Below, in pieces: positions 25,785 to 34,498 of a stretch of DNA of 64,000 nt. Under the pieces are notes generated by a model. That model had not been told where the DNA came from, did no database searches, and was given only the letters and a program-made list of their open reading frames with translations. The stretch is from Thiomonas arsenitoxydans (GTDB taxonomy: Bacteria > Pseudomonadota > Gammaproteobacteria > Burkholderiales > Burkholderiaceae_C), in the NCBI RefSeq assembly GCF_000253115.1, contig NC_014145.1, positions 3,563,930 through 3,627,929 on the forward strand, in the 5' to 3' direction. A program made the translations under genes and the position numbers. Position 1 is the stretch's first letter, and the number at the start of each line of letters is the position of its first letter.

Positions 25785-28700
25785 TCAGGTCTCCGTCAGG
25801 ATGATGAGGTTTTGTCCGGCACTCACCGTGCCGCCCTCGCGGCACAGCAGACGCTCCACAATGCTGCGTGAGGGAGCAGCCACGTTGATTTCCATCTTCA
25901 TCGACTCCAGGATGCACAGCGCCTCCCCCGCCTCGACGGTCTGGCCGGGCTGCACCAGAACCTTCCACACACTGCCCGCCACCGGGCTGGCGACCGGGCG
26001 AGCGCCTGCGGGCAGGTCGAGTTCGCTGTCGCTGCCGGCGCTGGCGATGTCGGCATCACTGCTCCAGTCGACCTGCCCCGTCTGCTCCCAGCGCTGGCGC
26101 TCGGCGGCAAAAGCCTGCTGCTGTGTGGCGCGGAAGGCGGCGATGCTCTGCGCCTGCGCTGCCAGAAAACGGCGGTAGTCGGCCAGGCGGAAGCGATCTT
26201 CACGAATGTCGAGTGGATAGCGACCATGCAAAAAATCGGCCCGGATGGACTGCAACTCTTCGGTGCTGACGGGGAAAAAACGCACCTGGTCGAAAAAGCG
26301 CAGCAGCCAGGGCTTGTCGTCCTTAAATACGGGCGTCTGCCGCCAGCGGTTCCACATCTGCAGGGTGCGGCCAACGAACTGATAGCCGCCCGGCCCTTCC
26401 ATGCCGTAGACGCACATATAGGCGCCGCCAATGCCCACGGCGTTTTCCGGCGTCCAGGTGCGCGCCGGGTTGTATTTGGTGGTGACCAGGCGGTGGCGCG
26501 GGTCGAGCGGCGTGGCCACCGGTGCGCCCAGATACACATCGCCCAAGCCCAGCACCAGATAGCTGGCCTCGAACACCGTGCGCAACACATCATCCACGGA
26601 TTCCAGCCCGTTGATGCGGCGGATGAACTCGATGTTCGACGGGCACCAGGGCGCATCCTTGCGAACCCCGGCCATATATTTCTCGATAGCCAACCGGGTG
26701 GCGGGATCGTCCCAGCTCAGGGGTAGATGGACGGTGCGCGAGGGCACTTCCATGTCTTCAGCCGGTGGCAGCGCCGCCTCGGCTTCTTGTAGCGCCAACA
26801 ACAGTGTGGGCAAGGGCAGCACGCGGTTGTCGTAGTGAATCTGCAGCGAGCGGATGCCGGGGGTGAGGTCGATAACACCAGGTAATTGGCGCTCTTCGAT
26901 CCACTGCATCAGCGCATGCACCCGCAGGCGCAGTTCCAGGTCGAGCACCAGCGGGCCGTATTCCACCAACAGGTTTTTGTCACCGGCTACGCGGTAGATC
27001 ACGCCAACCGGATGATCGGGCACAACCCGCTGCCCAACGATTGGCGACTCCAGCACGGGCGCGGCGGCGAGCGGTGGGTCAAGGGGATGGACATGCAACG
27101 CAGTATCGGGCGCACCTAAGCTTTGAAGCGCTGCGTCCTGCAAGGCTTCGAGTCTGGCCGCCTCATCCAGGCTCACCGGCACAAAGCGCACGGTATTGCC
27201 CGGACGCAGTTGGCCGAGCTTCCACAAGTCTGCCGCCGCGACCACGCCGGGGCAGACAAAGCCGCCGAGGCTCGGGCCATCAGGACCGAGCAGGATGGGC
27301 ATGTCGCCGGTGAAGTCGATGCTGCCTACGGCGTAGGCGTTGTCGTGGATGTTGGAAGGGTGCAGGCCCGCCTCGCCACCGTCGCTGCGCGCCCAGCGCG
27401 GCTTGGGGCCAATGAGGCGCACGCCCGTGCGGTTGGAGTTGTAATGCACCTCCCAGGCCGTGGCGAACAGCATGTCCACGTCATCATTGGTGAAAAAGTC
27501 CGGCGCGCCATGCGGGCCGTAGCGCACGGCGATGTCCCAATGCGCCGCGTACATCGGCAGCATCTCGCCTGCAACTTCATGCCCTGGCTGCGACCGCGCG
27601 TTGCTCCCCAGATGCAATACATCCCCCGTGCGCAGCGTGCGTCCGGCATGGCCGCCAAACTGGCCGAGGGTGAACGTGGCACGGCTGCCGAGGTACAGCG
27701 GAGCGTCGAAACCACCAGCCACCGCGAGATAGGCGCGCGCGCCCCCGGTGCCAGACGCTGCATTGCCGAACTGGAGCACCTGCCCAGCCCGCACCGCATG
27801 GCTGCGCCAGTTGGGCAGAGGCGCACCGTCAAGCGTTGCCGCCATGTCGGCTCCAGCCAGTGCGATCACGGTGTCAGTGTTGAAGCGCAGCGTGGGCCCG
27901 GCAAGGAGGATCTCCAGGGTGACGGCGTCCGTCGGATTGTCGAGCAGGCGGTTGGCGGCGCGATGCGCCAGCGCGTCCATGGGGCCGGAGGGCGGCACGC
28001 CGACGTTCCAGTAGCCCAGCCGACCTGGCCAGTCCTGCAGGCTGGTCTGCACGCCAGGTTCCAGCACGTCCAGCGTGCGCGCCTGTGCAGGCAGGCCTTC
28101 CAGATAGCGCGTGGTCTGTCTGCCCTGTGCAAATGTGGGGTCAGCCACGATCTGCCGCAGATAGCCAAGATTGGTCTCGAAGCCATAAAGCCGCGTGTCG
28201 GCCAGGGCGGTCTGCAGGCGCTTGAGCGCATCCGCGCGGTCACTGCCGTGCACGATGAGCTTGGCCAGCATCGGGTCGTAAAACGCGCTGACTTCCGCCC
28301 CCGTCTCCACCCAGGTTTCCACCCGCATATCGGCGGGAAAGCGCACCTCGGTCAACAGCCCCGTGGCCGGCTGGAAGTTCTTGGCCGGATCTTCGGCATA
28401 CACCCGCACCTGCATGCTGTGGCCGTGCGGCTGGTGCACATAGCCCGCGCTGGGCGCCTCGCCCGCGGCCAGCCGCACCATCCACTCCACCAGATCGACA
28501 CCGCTGACTTCTTCGCTGACCCCATGCTCGACCTGCAGCCGGGTGTTGACCTCAAGAAAGTAGAACGCGCCGGATTCCGCGTCGAGCACGAACTCCACCG
28601 TACCCGCATTGCGGTACTGCACACCTTGGGCTAGGCGCACAGCGGTGTCGCACAGTGCAGTGCGCACGGCATCGGCCAAATGGGGCGCCGGTGTTTCTTC

Positions 28701-29414
28701 TATGACCTTTTGGTTGCGTCGCTGCACCGAGCAGTCACGCTCGCCCAGATGCACCACGCCGCCCGCGCCATCGCCGAACACCTGCACCTCGATATGGCGC
28801 GCCGCCTGCACATACTTCTCAAGATAGATGCCAGCTTCCTTGAAGTTGGCTCGCGCCAGTCGGTCCACCCGGGCGTAGGCCGCGTCCAACTGGTCTTCGC
28901 TCCAGATGAGTTGCATGCCGATGCCGCCGCCGCCCGCCGTGCTCTTGAGCATCACAGGAAAGCCGATGCGCCGGGCCTCAGCCAGCGCGTGGCCCGCGTC
29001 CAACAGCAGCCCCGTTCCGGGCAACAAGGGCACGCCGCTTTGCCGCGCCAGTTCGCGTGCGGTGTGCTTCAGGCCGAAGGCGCGCATCTGCGCGGGCGTC
29101 GGCCCAATGAAGGCAATGCCAGCAGCCTCGCAGGACGCCGCGAAGTCCGGGTTTTCCGACAAGAAGCCATAGCCGGGATGGATCGCCTGCGCGCCGGTCT
29201 GTCGTGCAGCCTCCAAAATGGCATCGGCCCGTAAATAGCTTTGCGCGGCAGGCGCTGGGCCGATGCACACCGCAGCGTCCGCCATGCGCACATGGGCGCT
29301 GTCGCGGTCGGCCTCGGAGTACACGGCGACAGAGCGCACCCCCATACGTTTCAGGGTGCGGATGATGCGGCAGGCAATGGCGCCGCGATTGGCAATCAGA
29401 ACAGTGTGGAACAT
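25785..29414 (-). CDS. uca: Biotin-dependent urea/guanidine carboxylase
   Basis: A 1209-residue multidomain enzyme. The biotin carboxylase comes first (VLIANRGAIACRIIRTLKRMG; ATP-grasp glycine loop KSTAGGGGIGMQ). The allophanate-hydrolase-subunit-like carboxyltransferase parts follow: KipA/AHS2 at about 460-760 (PGVQTSLQDWPGRLGYWNVG) and KipI/AHS1 at about 800-1010. The biotinyl domain at the C-terminus has Lys1173 in ESMKMEI. The enzyme family uses ATP and bicarbonate to carboxylate urea or guanidine. The DUF1989 genes and the guanidine riboswitch in the leader favour guanidine as the real substrate, giving carboxyguanidine. I could not settle the residue that separates the two specificities from sequence alone. 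Confidence 0.93.
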   Translation of the reverse strand: MFHTVLIANRGAIACRIIRTLKRMGVRSVAVYSEADRDSAHVRMADAAVCIGPAPAAQSYLRADAILEAARQTGAQAIHPGYGFLSENPDFAASCEAAGIAFIGPTPAQMRAFGLKHTARELARQSGVPLLPGTGLLLDAGHALAEARRIGFPVMLKSTAGGGGIGMQLIWSEDQLDAAYARVDRLARANFKEAGIYLEKYVQAARHIEVQVFGDGAGGVVHLGERDCSVQRRNQKVIEETPAPHLADAVRTALCDTAVRLAQGVQYRNAGTVEFVLDAESGAFYFLEVNTRLQVEHGVSEEVSGVDLVEWMVRLAAGEAPSAGYVHQPHGHSMQVRVYAEDPAKNFQPATGLLTEVRFPADMRVETWVETGAEVSAFYDPMLAKLIVHGSDRADALKRLQTALADTRLYGFETNLGYLRQIVADPTFAQGRQTTRYLEGLPAQARTLDVLEPGVQTSLQDWPGRLGYWNVGVPPSGPMDALAHRAANRLLDNPTDAVTLEILLAGPTLRFNTDTVIALAGADMAATLDGAPLPNWRSHAVRAGQVLQFGNAASGTGGARAYLAVAGGFDAPLYLGSRATFTLGQFGGHAGRTLRTGDVLHLGSNARSQPGHEVAGEMLPMYAAHWDIAVRYGPHGAPDFFTNDDVDMLFATAWEVHYNSNRTGVRLIGPKPRWARSDGGEAGLHPSNIHDNAYAVGSIDFTGDMPILLGPDGPSLGGFVCPGVVAAADLWKLGQLRPGNTVRFVPVSLDEAARLEALQDAALQSLGAPDTALHVHPLDPPLAAAPVLESPIVGQRVVPDHPVGVIYRVAGDKNLLVEYGPLVLDLELRLRVHALMQWIEERQLPGVIDLTPGIRSLQIHYDNRVLPLPTLLLALQEAEAALPPAEDMEVPSRTVHLPLSWDDPATRLAIEKYMAGVRKDAPWCPSNIEFIRRINGLESVDDVLRTVFEASYLVLGLGDVYLGAPVATPLDPRHRLVTTKYNPARTWTPENAVGIGGAYMCVYGMEGPGGYQFVGRTLQMWNRWRQTPVFKDDKPWLLRFFDQVRFFPVSTEELQSIRADFLHGRYPLDIREDRFRLADYRRFLAAQAQSIAAFRATQQQAFAAERQRWEQTGQVDWSSDADIASAGSDSELDLPAGARPVASPVAGSVWKVLVQPGQTVEAGEALCILESMKMEINVAAPSRSIVERLLCREGGTVSAGQNLIILTET

Positions 29415-29488
29415 GGCGGGCTGGGTTGGGTCGTCCCATGCTGTCGCAAAACCATCCGGGCCGTCCCGGCGGCGCGGTTAAAGAACGA

Positions 29489-30214
29489 TCAGTTCCAGAT
29501 CAGCAGGCGTACCGGCGTGGGGTTGTAAGCGTTGCACGGATTGTTGAGTTGCGGGCAGTTGGAGATCAGGCAGAGCACGTCAATCGCAGCCTTCATTTCC
29601 ACATACTTGCCCGGCGCAGAAACGCCGTCGGCAAACTCCAGTCCACCCTCCGGGGTGACAGGCACGTTCATGAAAAAATTGATGTTGGCGGTGAGATCAC
29701 GTTTCGTGAGCGCCCCCTGGGCCGAGCCGGGCTCGGCCCGCCCCCCGCGGGAGTCAAGGGCATTTGGGGCGGCCCCGCATTCCCTTGAGAGGCCGCTGTC
29801 GTATTGCCACAGGCACTTGAGAAAGGTGTCGCGGCAGGAATGCATGGGCTGCTTGTTCAGGGCGTATCGCACCGCGTTGCTTTCGGCGGAACAGGCGCCG
29901 CCCAGGGTGTCGTGGCGGCCGCATGTGTCGGCGGTGATCGTGAGCATCTCACGCCCACGGCTGGACATGAGGCGACTGCCCGCGGTGAGGTAGATCGCTC
30001 CCGCTTTCAGGGTTTCGGTGGCGCTGTAGCGTTCGGTTAAATCGCTTGCGCTGTAGAACAGCGTGTCGACGGCCTGATTGCCTTCGAGATCGAGGATGCG
30101 CAGTGTCTGCCCTGCATGCACGGGATGCAACCAGCCTTCACCAGCGGGCAGCACATGGTCATAGATCGCATGCGCGGGATCAAGCGGGCTTTCAACAAGA
30201 TTAAATGAACTCAT
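29489..30214 (-). CDS. DUF1989 urea-carboxylase-associated protein, carboxyguanidine deiminase subunit
   Basis: A 241-residue DUF1989 protein (urea amidolyase-associated protein 2 type). Known homologues form the heteromeric carboxyguanidine deiminase CgdAB. The family core is kept: [48 protein letters not shown] and the C-terminal [11 protein letters not shown]. The ATG at 30214 lies five bases after the stop of its partner; an in-frame start at 30271 would overlap that gene. About 25 residues between the [10 protein letters not shown] helix and [11 protein letters not shown] are foreign to the family (rich in Gly, Arg, Ala and Pro) and correspond to an in-frame palindromic DNA insertion. 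The insert falls in what should be a loop, so activity may be retained. Confidence 0.88.
   Translation of the reverse strand: MSSFNLVESPLDPAHAIYDHVLPAGEGWLHPVHAGQTLRILDLEGNQAVDTLFYSASDLTERYSATETLKAGAIYLTAGSRLMSSRGREMLTITADTCGRHDTLGGACSAESNAVRYALNKQPMHSCRDTFLKCLWQYDSGLSRECGAAPNALDSRGGRAEPGSAQGALTKRDLTANINFFMNVPVTPEGGLEFADGVSAPGKYVEMKAAIDVLCLISNCPQLNNPCNAYNPTPVRLLIWN
29719..29788. repeat. Palindromic GC-rich repeat inserted inside a DUF1989 gene
   Basis: Two nested palindromes lie side by side: GGGCCGAGC/GCTCGGCCC (29719-29727 and 29731-29739), then TCAAGGG/CCCTTGA (29754-29760 and 29782-29788) enclosing GGGGCGGCCCC. The segment is in frame within the gene and codes for a stretch absent from the family. 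It resembles small mobile palindromic elements that can sit inside genes. Confidence 0.7.
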
Positions 30215-30219
30215 GATGG

Positions 30220-30957
30220 TCAACGGTAGAGCAGTTCGGTGCGATAAAAGCCGCGTTGGTTTTCCGGACAAGCGTTGCGGCAGTCGTCATGGGCATCAGC
30301 CGGGCCGCAACGCCAGGCGGTGAGATGCACATCGCTGGGGGCGTAATCCGGGCGTGGGTCGAGAGCGTGTGGCGCGGCGGAAAACACGGCCAGCACGTCC
30401 ATGTCGAATCGCAGATCCAGCCACTGTCCTGCCTTGCCATGTGTGGTGTCGAACTGCAGCAGACCGGCTTCGTCGACCGTCAGCTTGCTGAAGAAATTGA
30501 CGTTGGGCGCAAGATCTGCGCGTCCCAGTCCGTGCTTGAACAGCTCGATCAGCAAACCATCCTCTGCGCTGCGATGCATGGCGTTGCGCGCGGTCTGATA
30601 GCGCGATGCACCGTACCTGCCCATGATGTCGGCGTCGGTGGACACGCCACCAATGGTGTCATGCCAGCCTGCGGTATCGGCGATGATCGAGCACAGGACA
30701 CGGCCCATATCCGAATACAACGCATGCCCTCTGGTCAGCATGGCGGTGTGCTGTGCCTTGAGGGTGTCGGGCATGTTGTAACGCTCAATCGGCGCGTCTG
30801 CGCGAAAAAACAAGGCGGACAGATTGGCACGTCCCGTGTGGTCGGCAATACGCAATGCTGTGCCGCGCCGCAGCACGCCAGACCAGTGACAGCCTCCCGG
30901 GATGAGGTCTTCCCACAGAAACGTCTCTGCAGGGACAGGATGAATGGATTGGGCCAT
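30220..30957 (-). CDS. DUF1989 urea-carboxylase-associated protein, carboxyguanidine deiminase subunit
   Basis: A 245-residue DUF1989 protein (urea amidolyase-associated protein 1 type), the partner of the next gene. Family features are [20 protein letters not shown], the [16 protein letters not shown] block (metal-binding His-Asp region), [14 protein letters not shown] and a C-terminal cysteine-containing tail ([17 protein letters not shown]). With its partner it is expected to convert carboxyguanidine to allophanate and ammonia. It follows the transporter ATPase gene by 68 bases and precedes the second subunit by five bases, so the two subunits are made together. Confidence 0.9.
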   Translation of the reverse strand: MAQSIHPVPAETFLWEDLIPGGCHWSGVLRRGTALRIADHTGRANLSALFFRADAPIERYNMPDTLKAQHTAMLTRGHALYSDMGRVLCSIIADTAGWHDTIGGVSTDADIMGRYGASRYQTARNAMHRSAEDGLLIELFKHGLGRADLAPNVNFFSKLTVDEAGLLQFDTTHGKAGQWLDLRFDMDVLAVFSAAPHALDPRPDYAPSDVHLTAWRCGPADAHDDCRNACPENQRGFYRTELLYR

Positions 30958-31025
30958 GGGTTATAGGATGTTTGCAGGGTGAAGTGAAATGCTTGCGCGC
31001 AATACGCCAGAGATGCTGTTCGAAG

Positions 31026-31886
31026 TCAGTTCTGGGAACCTTGCTGGCTCAGTTGTTCGAGCATGTCCCGGTTCGTTTTCATGCCTGAAGTCTCGCGGAT
31101 GCGGTGCAGGATCTGGCGCTTAAGGCCGAGGAAGTCCACCGTGGCTTTCAGGTCCTGCTCCCGCTGGCGCCCAAAAGGCACGCTGACCACACTGTCGATC
31201 CGACCTGGCCGCGGCGCCATCACCACCACACGGTCGCCTAGATAGAGCGCCTCTTCCACGTCATGGGTGACGAAGACGATAGTGGTTCCTTCAAGCTGAT
31301 GCACATGGCGGATCAGGTCATGCATCACCTCGCGAGTCTGTGCATCGAGCGCGCCGAAAGGCTCGTCCATGAGCAGCAGTTTGGGGCGGTTCATCAACGC
31401 ACGGGCAATCGCGACGCGTTGCTGCATACCGCCGGAGAGCTGATTGGGGTAGTAGTCCGCCGCATGGGACAGCCCCATCAGACTGAGCAGCGCATCGGAG
31501 CGGCCCGAGGCAGCCTCCACATCGCTGCTAGTCAGCTGGTCGCGCACCACCCGAAGCTGCCGGCTGAAGCGGATGTTGTCCTTCACGGTCAGCCAGGGAT
31601 AAAGGCTGTAGTGCTGAAACACCATGGCGCGGTCGGCGCCAGGGCCATGCACCGGCTGTCCGTCCAGAATCACCCGGCCGCTGTCATAGGTTTCCAGCCC
31701 GGCCAGAATGCGCAGCAGCGTAGATTTGCCGCAACCGGATGCGCCCACCAGCACCAGAAATTCGCCCGGCGCGACATGCAGCGATACTTGGTCGAGCACC
31801 AGCAACGCAGACTCGTTGCGCCGCTTGAAGCTTTTGCTGACCGTCTCGAAATGGACTTCGGATTGGGACATGGCAGGCATCTTCAT
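31026..31886 (-). CDS. ABC transporter ATP-binding protein (TauB/SsuB/NrtD type)
   Basis: A 286-residue ATPase with Walker [11 protein letters not shown]-loop [15 protein letters not shown], signature [15 protein letters not shown], Walker [13 protein letters not shown] and switch His in [11 protein letters not shown]. The family energises uptake of taurine, sulfonates, nitrate or, in this genomic setting, urea/guanidine-like compounds. The ATG at 31886 overlaps the permease stop by four bases. The C-terminal extra ([11 protein letters not shown]) is unremarkable. The position in the riboswitch-controlled operon indicates a guanidine importer, which is an inference. Confidence 0.93.
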   Translation of the reverse strand: MKMPAMSQSEVHFETVSKSFKRRNESALLVLDQVSLHVAPGEFLVLVGASGCGKSTLLRILAGLETYDSGRVILDGQPVHGPGADRAMVFQHYSLYPWLTVKDNIRFSRQLRVVRDQLTSSDVEAASGRSDALLSLMGLSHAADYYPNQLSGGMQQRVAIARALMNRPKLLLMDEPFGALDAQTREVMHDLIRHVHQLEGTTIVFVTHDVEEALYLGDRVVVMAPRPGRIDSVVSVPFGRQREQDLKATVDFLGLKRQILHRIRETSGMKTNRDMLEQLSQQGSQN

Positions 31887-32740
31887 GCGCGCTTCCAGGG
31901 AAAGGCCAGGCGGTAGATCCAGCGGAAGGCCAGGTCGAACAGCAGGCCGATGAGGCCGATAATGAAAATGCCGACGAAGATTTTTGGCGTGTTGAGAAAG
32001 CGCTGGCTTTGCAGGATTTGGAACCCCAGGCCGCTGTTAGCCGCCACCATCTCCGCCACCACCAGGTAGGTCCAGGCCCAACCCATATTGATTCGCAGGA
32101 TGTCGAGCAACTCCGGCAGAATGCCGCGCCAGATCACCAGTTGCATCACTTCGCCTTGACGCGCGCCCATGGTGTATGCGACTTCGAGGTAATTCTCCGG
32201 CACACGTCGCACCGCGTCGGCCACCATAACGATGATCTGGAAGATCACGCCAATGAAAATGATCGCAATCTTCGAGCCCTCGCCAATGCCCACCCAAAGC
32301 AGCACCAGCGGAATGAATGCCGAGGCCGGCATGTAGCGCACGAAATCATTGACTGGCTGCAACAGCGCCTCGAACCATTTGTACGCACCGATGTAAATGC
32401 CCAGCGGCACGCCGATGGCTGCCGCCAGAACAAAGCCCATGACCACGCGATAAATGCTGATCAGGGTGTCATTGGACAAACCGTTCTGCGTCCAGTCCAC
32501 GAAGCTGTGCACCACATCAAGTGGCGACGGCAGGAACAGCGATCCCATCCATCCGCTGGCCGCAATCCACTGCCAGGCGATCAGAGGCAGCACAAAGCCG
32601 CTGATGGACAAGACGATATAGACCCAGCGCGGAATGGCCGCTCTGATACGCAGGCGGCTTTGCCAACGTTGCCCGCCAGGCTGGGAAGGCTGCGCGGCAA
32701 GCGACACGCTGCCGCCCGCATCCAGAGGTTGTGCGCTCAT
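31883..32740 (-). CDS. ABC transporter permease (TauC/SsuC/NrtB type)
   Basis: A 285-residue inner-membrane protein with about six hydrophobic segments. The permease EAA-type loop is VAYTMGARQGEVMQLVIWRGILPELL, the contact site for the ATPase. GGAG lies just upstream of the ATG. The gene overlaps the ATPase gene and follows the binding-protein gene by 35 bases. The homodimer would form the channel for the substrate delivered by the periplasmic protein. Confidence 0.93.
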   Translation of the reverse strand: MSAQPLDAGGSVSLAAQPSQPGGQRWQSRLRIRAAIPRWVYIVLSISGFVLPLIAWQWIAASGWMGSLFLPSPLDVVHSFVDWTQNGLSNDTLISIYRVVMGFVLAAAIGVPLGIYIGAYKWFEALLQPVNDFVRYMPASAFIPLVLLWVGIGEGSKIAIIFIGVIFQIIVMVADAVRRVPENYLEVAYTMGARQGEVMQLVIWRGILPELLDILRINMGWAWTYLVVAEMVAANSGLGFQILQSQRFLNTPKIFVGIFIIGLIGLLFDLAFRWIYRLAFPWKRA

Positions 32741-32775
32741 GGGATCTCCGTTGACAGGGACTCAGCAGAGTTTTT

Positions 32776-33765
32776 TCAGGGCTTCATCGCGTCTTTGACG
32801 ATCGATGAATCGATGAAACTTGCCGGATTGGGGCTGGCATCAATCTGCTTCTGGCTCACGAGAAACGCGCCGGTGGCTGCCGTGCTGGTGTAAAGCGAGA
32901 CGGGTGACGCACTCTTGCTCATCGCTTCTTCATTGAGCTTGGGCCCAAACAGCTTCGTGCCTGCCAGGCTCAGTGCATATTCCTCAGGTTTGAGCCCGAC
33001 ATGCGGCGCCATGATGGCTGCCGCCTTGGCCGGATTGGCATCAATGAACTTCACCGCATCGAACCAAGCCTTGGTCATAGCAACGAAGTCCTTGCGGTGT
33101 GCGGCCAGTGCAGTGTCACGTGCATACACCACATCAGGAATCAGGCCGGGGGCGGATTTACTGGTAAAGAGTGGATGTCCGGCCTTATGCGTCTGAATGC
33201 GCTGGATCCAAGGATTCCACACCCCGGCAGCAGGAAGTTTCCCGGCGATCAATGCGGCAGCGGCATCCCCCGTGGACATGTTGACGAAGTTCACGTCCTT
33301 CTCGCTCAGCCCGTTTTTCTGCAGGCCGGTCGCCGCGAGATAGTTTTCAATCGACCCGATCTCCAGGCCGATCGTTTTGCCTTTCAGTTCCGCAAACGAC
33401 TTGATGTTGTTGCTGACCATCAGGGCATCGTTTCCCGCCGAGTTGTCGGTCACCAGAATGACCTTGGCTGGCACCTTCTTCACGGCAGGTGACAAGGTAT
33501 CGATCAATGCCTGGCAATTGGCATCGATCTGCCCAGCAGAGAGCGCGTTGACCGAGGTCATGTAGTCCGGAAACCAGACCAGCTTGACGTCTGCGCCATA
33601 TTTTTTGAAATAGCCTTCTTTCTCTGCGACGTACCAAGCCACCCAGCCCGGCCAGTCGGACACGCCCAGTGTGACTTGAGCAAAGGAGGGCACGGGGTGC
33701 AGCGCCAGCGTGAGCATGCCAGCAGCAGGAAGAACTTTGCGAAGAAGCGTTTGCAACAGGGACAT
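32776..33765 (-). CDS. ABC transporter periplasmic substrate-binding protein
   Basis: A 329-residue protein with a signal peptide of about 30 residues (MSLLQTLLRKVLPAAGMLTLAL, then PSFAQ as a likely cleavage region). The mature part is of the TauA/SsuA/NMT1 type: TLGVSDWPGWVAWYVAEKEGYFKK, VNALSAGQIDANCQ, ELKGKTIGLEIGS and GVWNPWIQRI. The start at 33765 has GGAG seven bases upstream. A longer open frame to 33888 is rejected because it runs into the riboswitch. It is the first gene of the operon. The ligand is probably guanidine or a related small cation, based on the riboswitch and enzymes, not on binding-site residues. Confidence 0.92.
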   Translation of the reverse strand: MSLLQTLLRKVLPAAGMLTLALHPVPSFAQVTLGVSDWPGWVAWYVAEKEGYFKKYGADVKLVWFPDYMTSVNALSAGQIDANCQALIDTLSPAVKKVPAKVILVTDNSAGNDALMVSNNIKSFAELKGKTIGLEIGSIENYLAATGLQKNGLSEKDVNFVNMSTGDAAAALIAGKLPAAGVWNPWIQRIQTHKAGHPLFTSKSAPGLIPDVVYARDTALAAHRKDFVAMTKAWFDAVKFIDANPAKAAAIMAPHVGLKPEEYALSLAGTKLFGPKLNEEAMSKSASPVSLYTSTAATGAFLVSQKQIDASPNPASFIDSSIVKDAMKP

Positions 33766-33813
33766 GGCGGGCTCCAGAATGTCGGGGATGAGTCGGAGGC
33801 GCGCCATTTGGGC

Positions 33814-33925
33814 GTCCTCCCGGGCTTTTATCCCTCCGTGGAGCTCTGCAGTTGCAAAGCCGACAAGCTCTCGGACCAGGCATCGCAACCAACGAAGAGC
33901 GACCGGAACCCTAGCTCACCTCAGT
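33814..33925 (-). promoter_or_regulatory. ykkC/guanidine-I riboswitch
   Basis: Read on the minus strand, the leader contains the conserved ykkC landmarks in order: CTAGGGTTCCGG (33914-33903), then CTGGTCCGAGAG in the second stem region, and ACGGAGGGATAAAAGCCCGGGAGG near 33839-33816 at the 3' end. Spacing suits the class I guanidine aptamer. The 3' GGAGG can alternatively pair with CCTCC about 20 bases on (33794-33800 region), a possible expression switch. The start codon of the binding-protein gene follows about 50 bases later. Confidence 0.92.
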
Positions 33926-33959
33926 GCGCACTCAACTGTGCGCCTCCTAACTCGTACAA

Positions 33960-33976
33960 AGCAGGAACCATGCCAA
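33960..33976 (-). promoter_or_regulatory. Sigma-54 (-24/-12) promoter
   Basis: Minus-strand TTGGCATGGTTCCTGCT matches the sigma-54 consensus closely, with GG and GC at the correct separation. Transcription would start near 33949, about 25 bases before the riboswitch. This fits nitrogen-limitation control of a guanidine operon. Confidence 0.75.
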
Positions 33977-33996
33977 GCAAAGCCCCTCATGATCAG

Positions 33997-34014
33997 TCTG
34001 TTCTAACGAACAGA
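33997..34014. promoter_or_regulatory. Palindrome upstream of the sigma-54 promoter
   Basis: TCTGTTC and GAACAGA surround four bases. It lies about 20 bases upstream of the -24 element. The CTGT-N8-ACAG core resembles a LexA-type box, but it could equally be a site for another dimeric regulator of the operon. Confidence 0.5.
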
Positions 34015-34498
34015 TGCCCTCCTCAACACGCACCATTCATGAGCACTATGGCACTGGCATGGTGCGGATTGCACATTGAGCATTGGTTCAAGCATCGGCT
34101 ACGGTGACGAGTGAAGACAGGGCCAAACCAAGTGCAACGCGTCTGCAATCACGCAGACCTGGTCGCGCTCCTAGCATTCACGCATCTCACTTGGCGTGTT
34201 GACGCCGACCGAAAACTGACCACCGGAGTTTTGAATCGGCACCAACACCTTCGAGGCAGATCGTCGCGGCAGAGCCCCACCTATGCCATTGCCTCGCGCC
34301 CTGAGTATGGCTGACAATTCAAGCAGACTCTGCATTCCATACATTTCCTTCAGGATCGATCGCTTTGCTGATCCATCAACGCAACTTGATCTGGACCGAT
34401 TGCCCCACTCCTGCGCCAAACCCCTGTTCCCTTGCGACGCTGCCGACCGACCTTGGGCAGGACTTGGCCGCGCGAGTGGCGACTCATAGGGACTCGTC
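34015..34498. other. Gene-free stretch between the guanidine operon and the recombinase trio
   Basis: About 480 bases with no convincing gene. Short plus- and minus-strand frames look like shadows. A segment near 34199-34232 (GACGCCGACCGAAAACTGACC...) reminds me of insertion-sequence ends of the IS21 kind, but I cannot confirm it. The left end of the recombinase-trio element should lie here. Confidence 0.4.

Noticed and set aside
27123..28634. 503-codon plus-strand open frame opposite the carboxylase
   Set aside because: Shadow frame; the minus strand encodes a full biotin-dependent carboxylase.
33766..33888. N-terminal extension of the periplasmic binding protein
   Set aside because: It would cover the riboswitch and the ribosome-binding site and would place sequence before a clear signal peptide.
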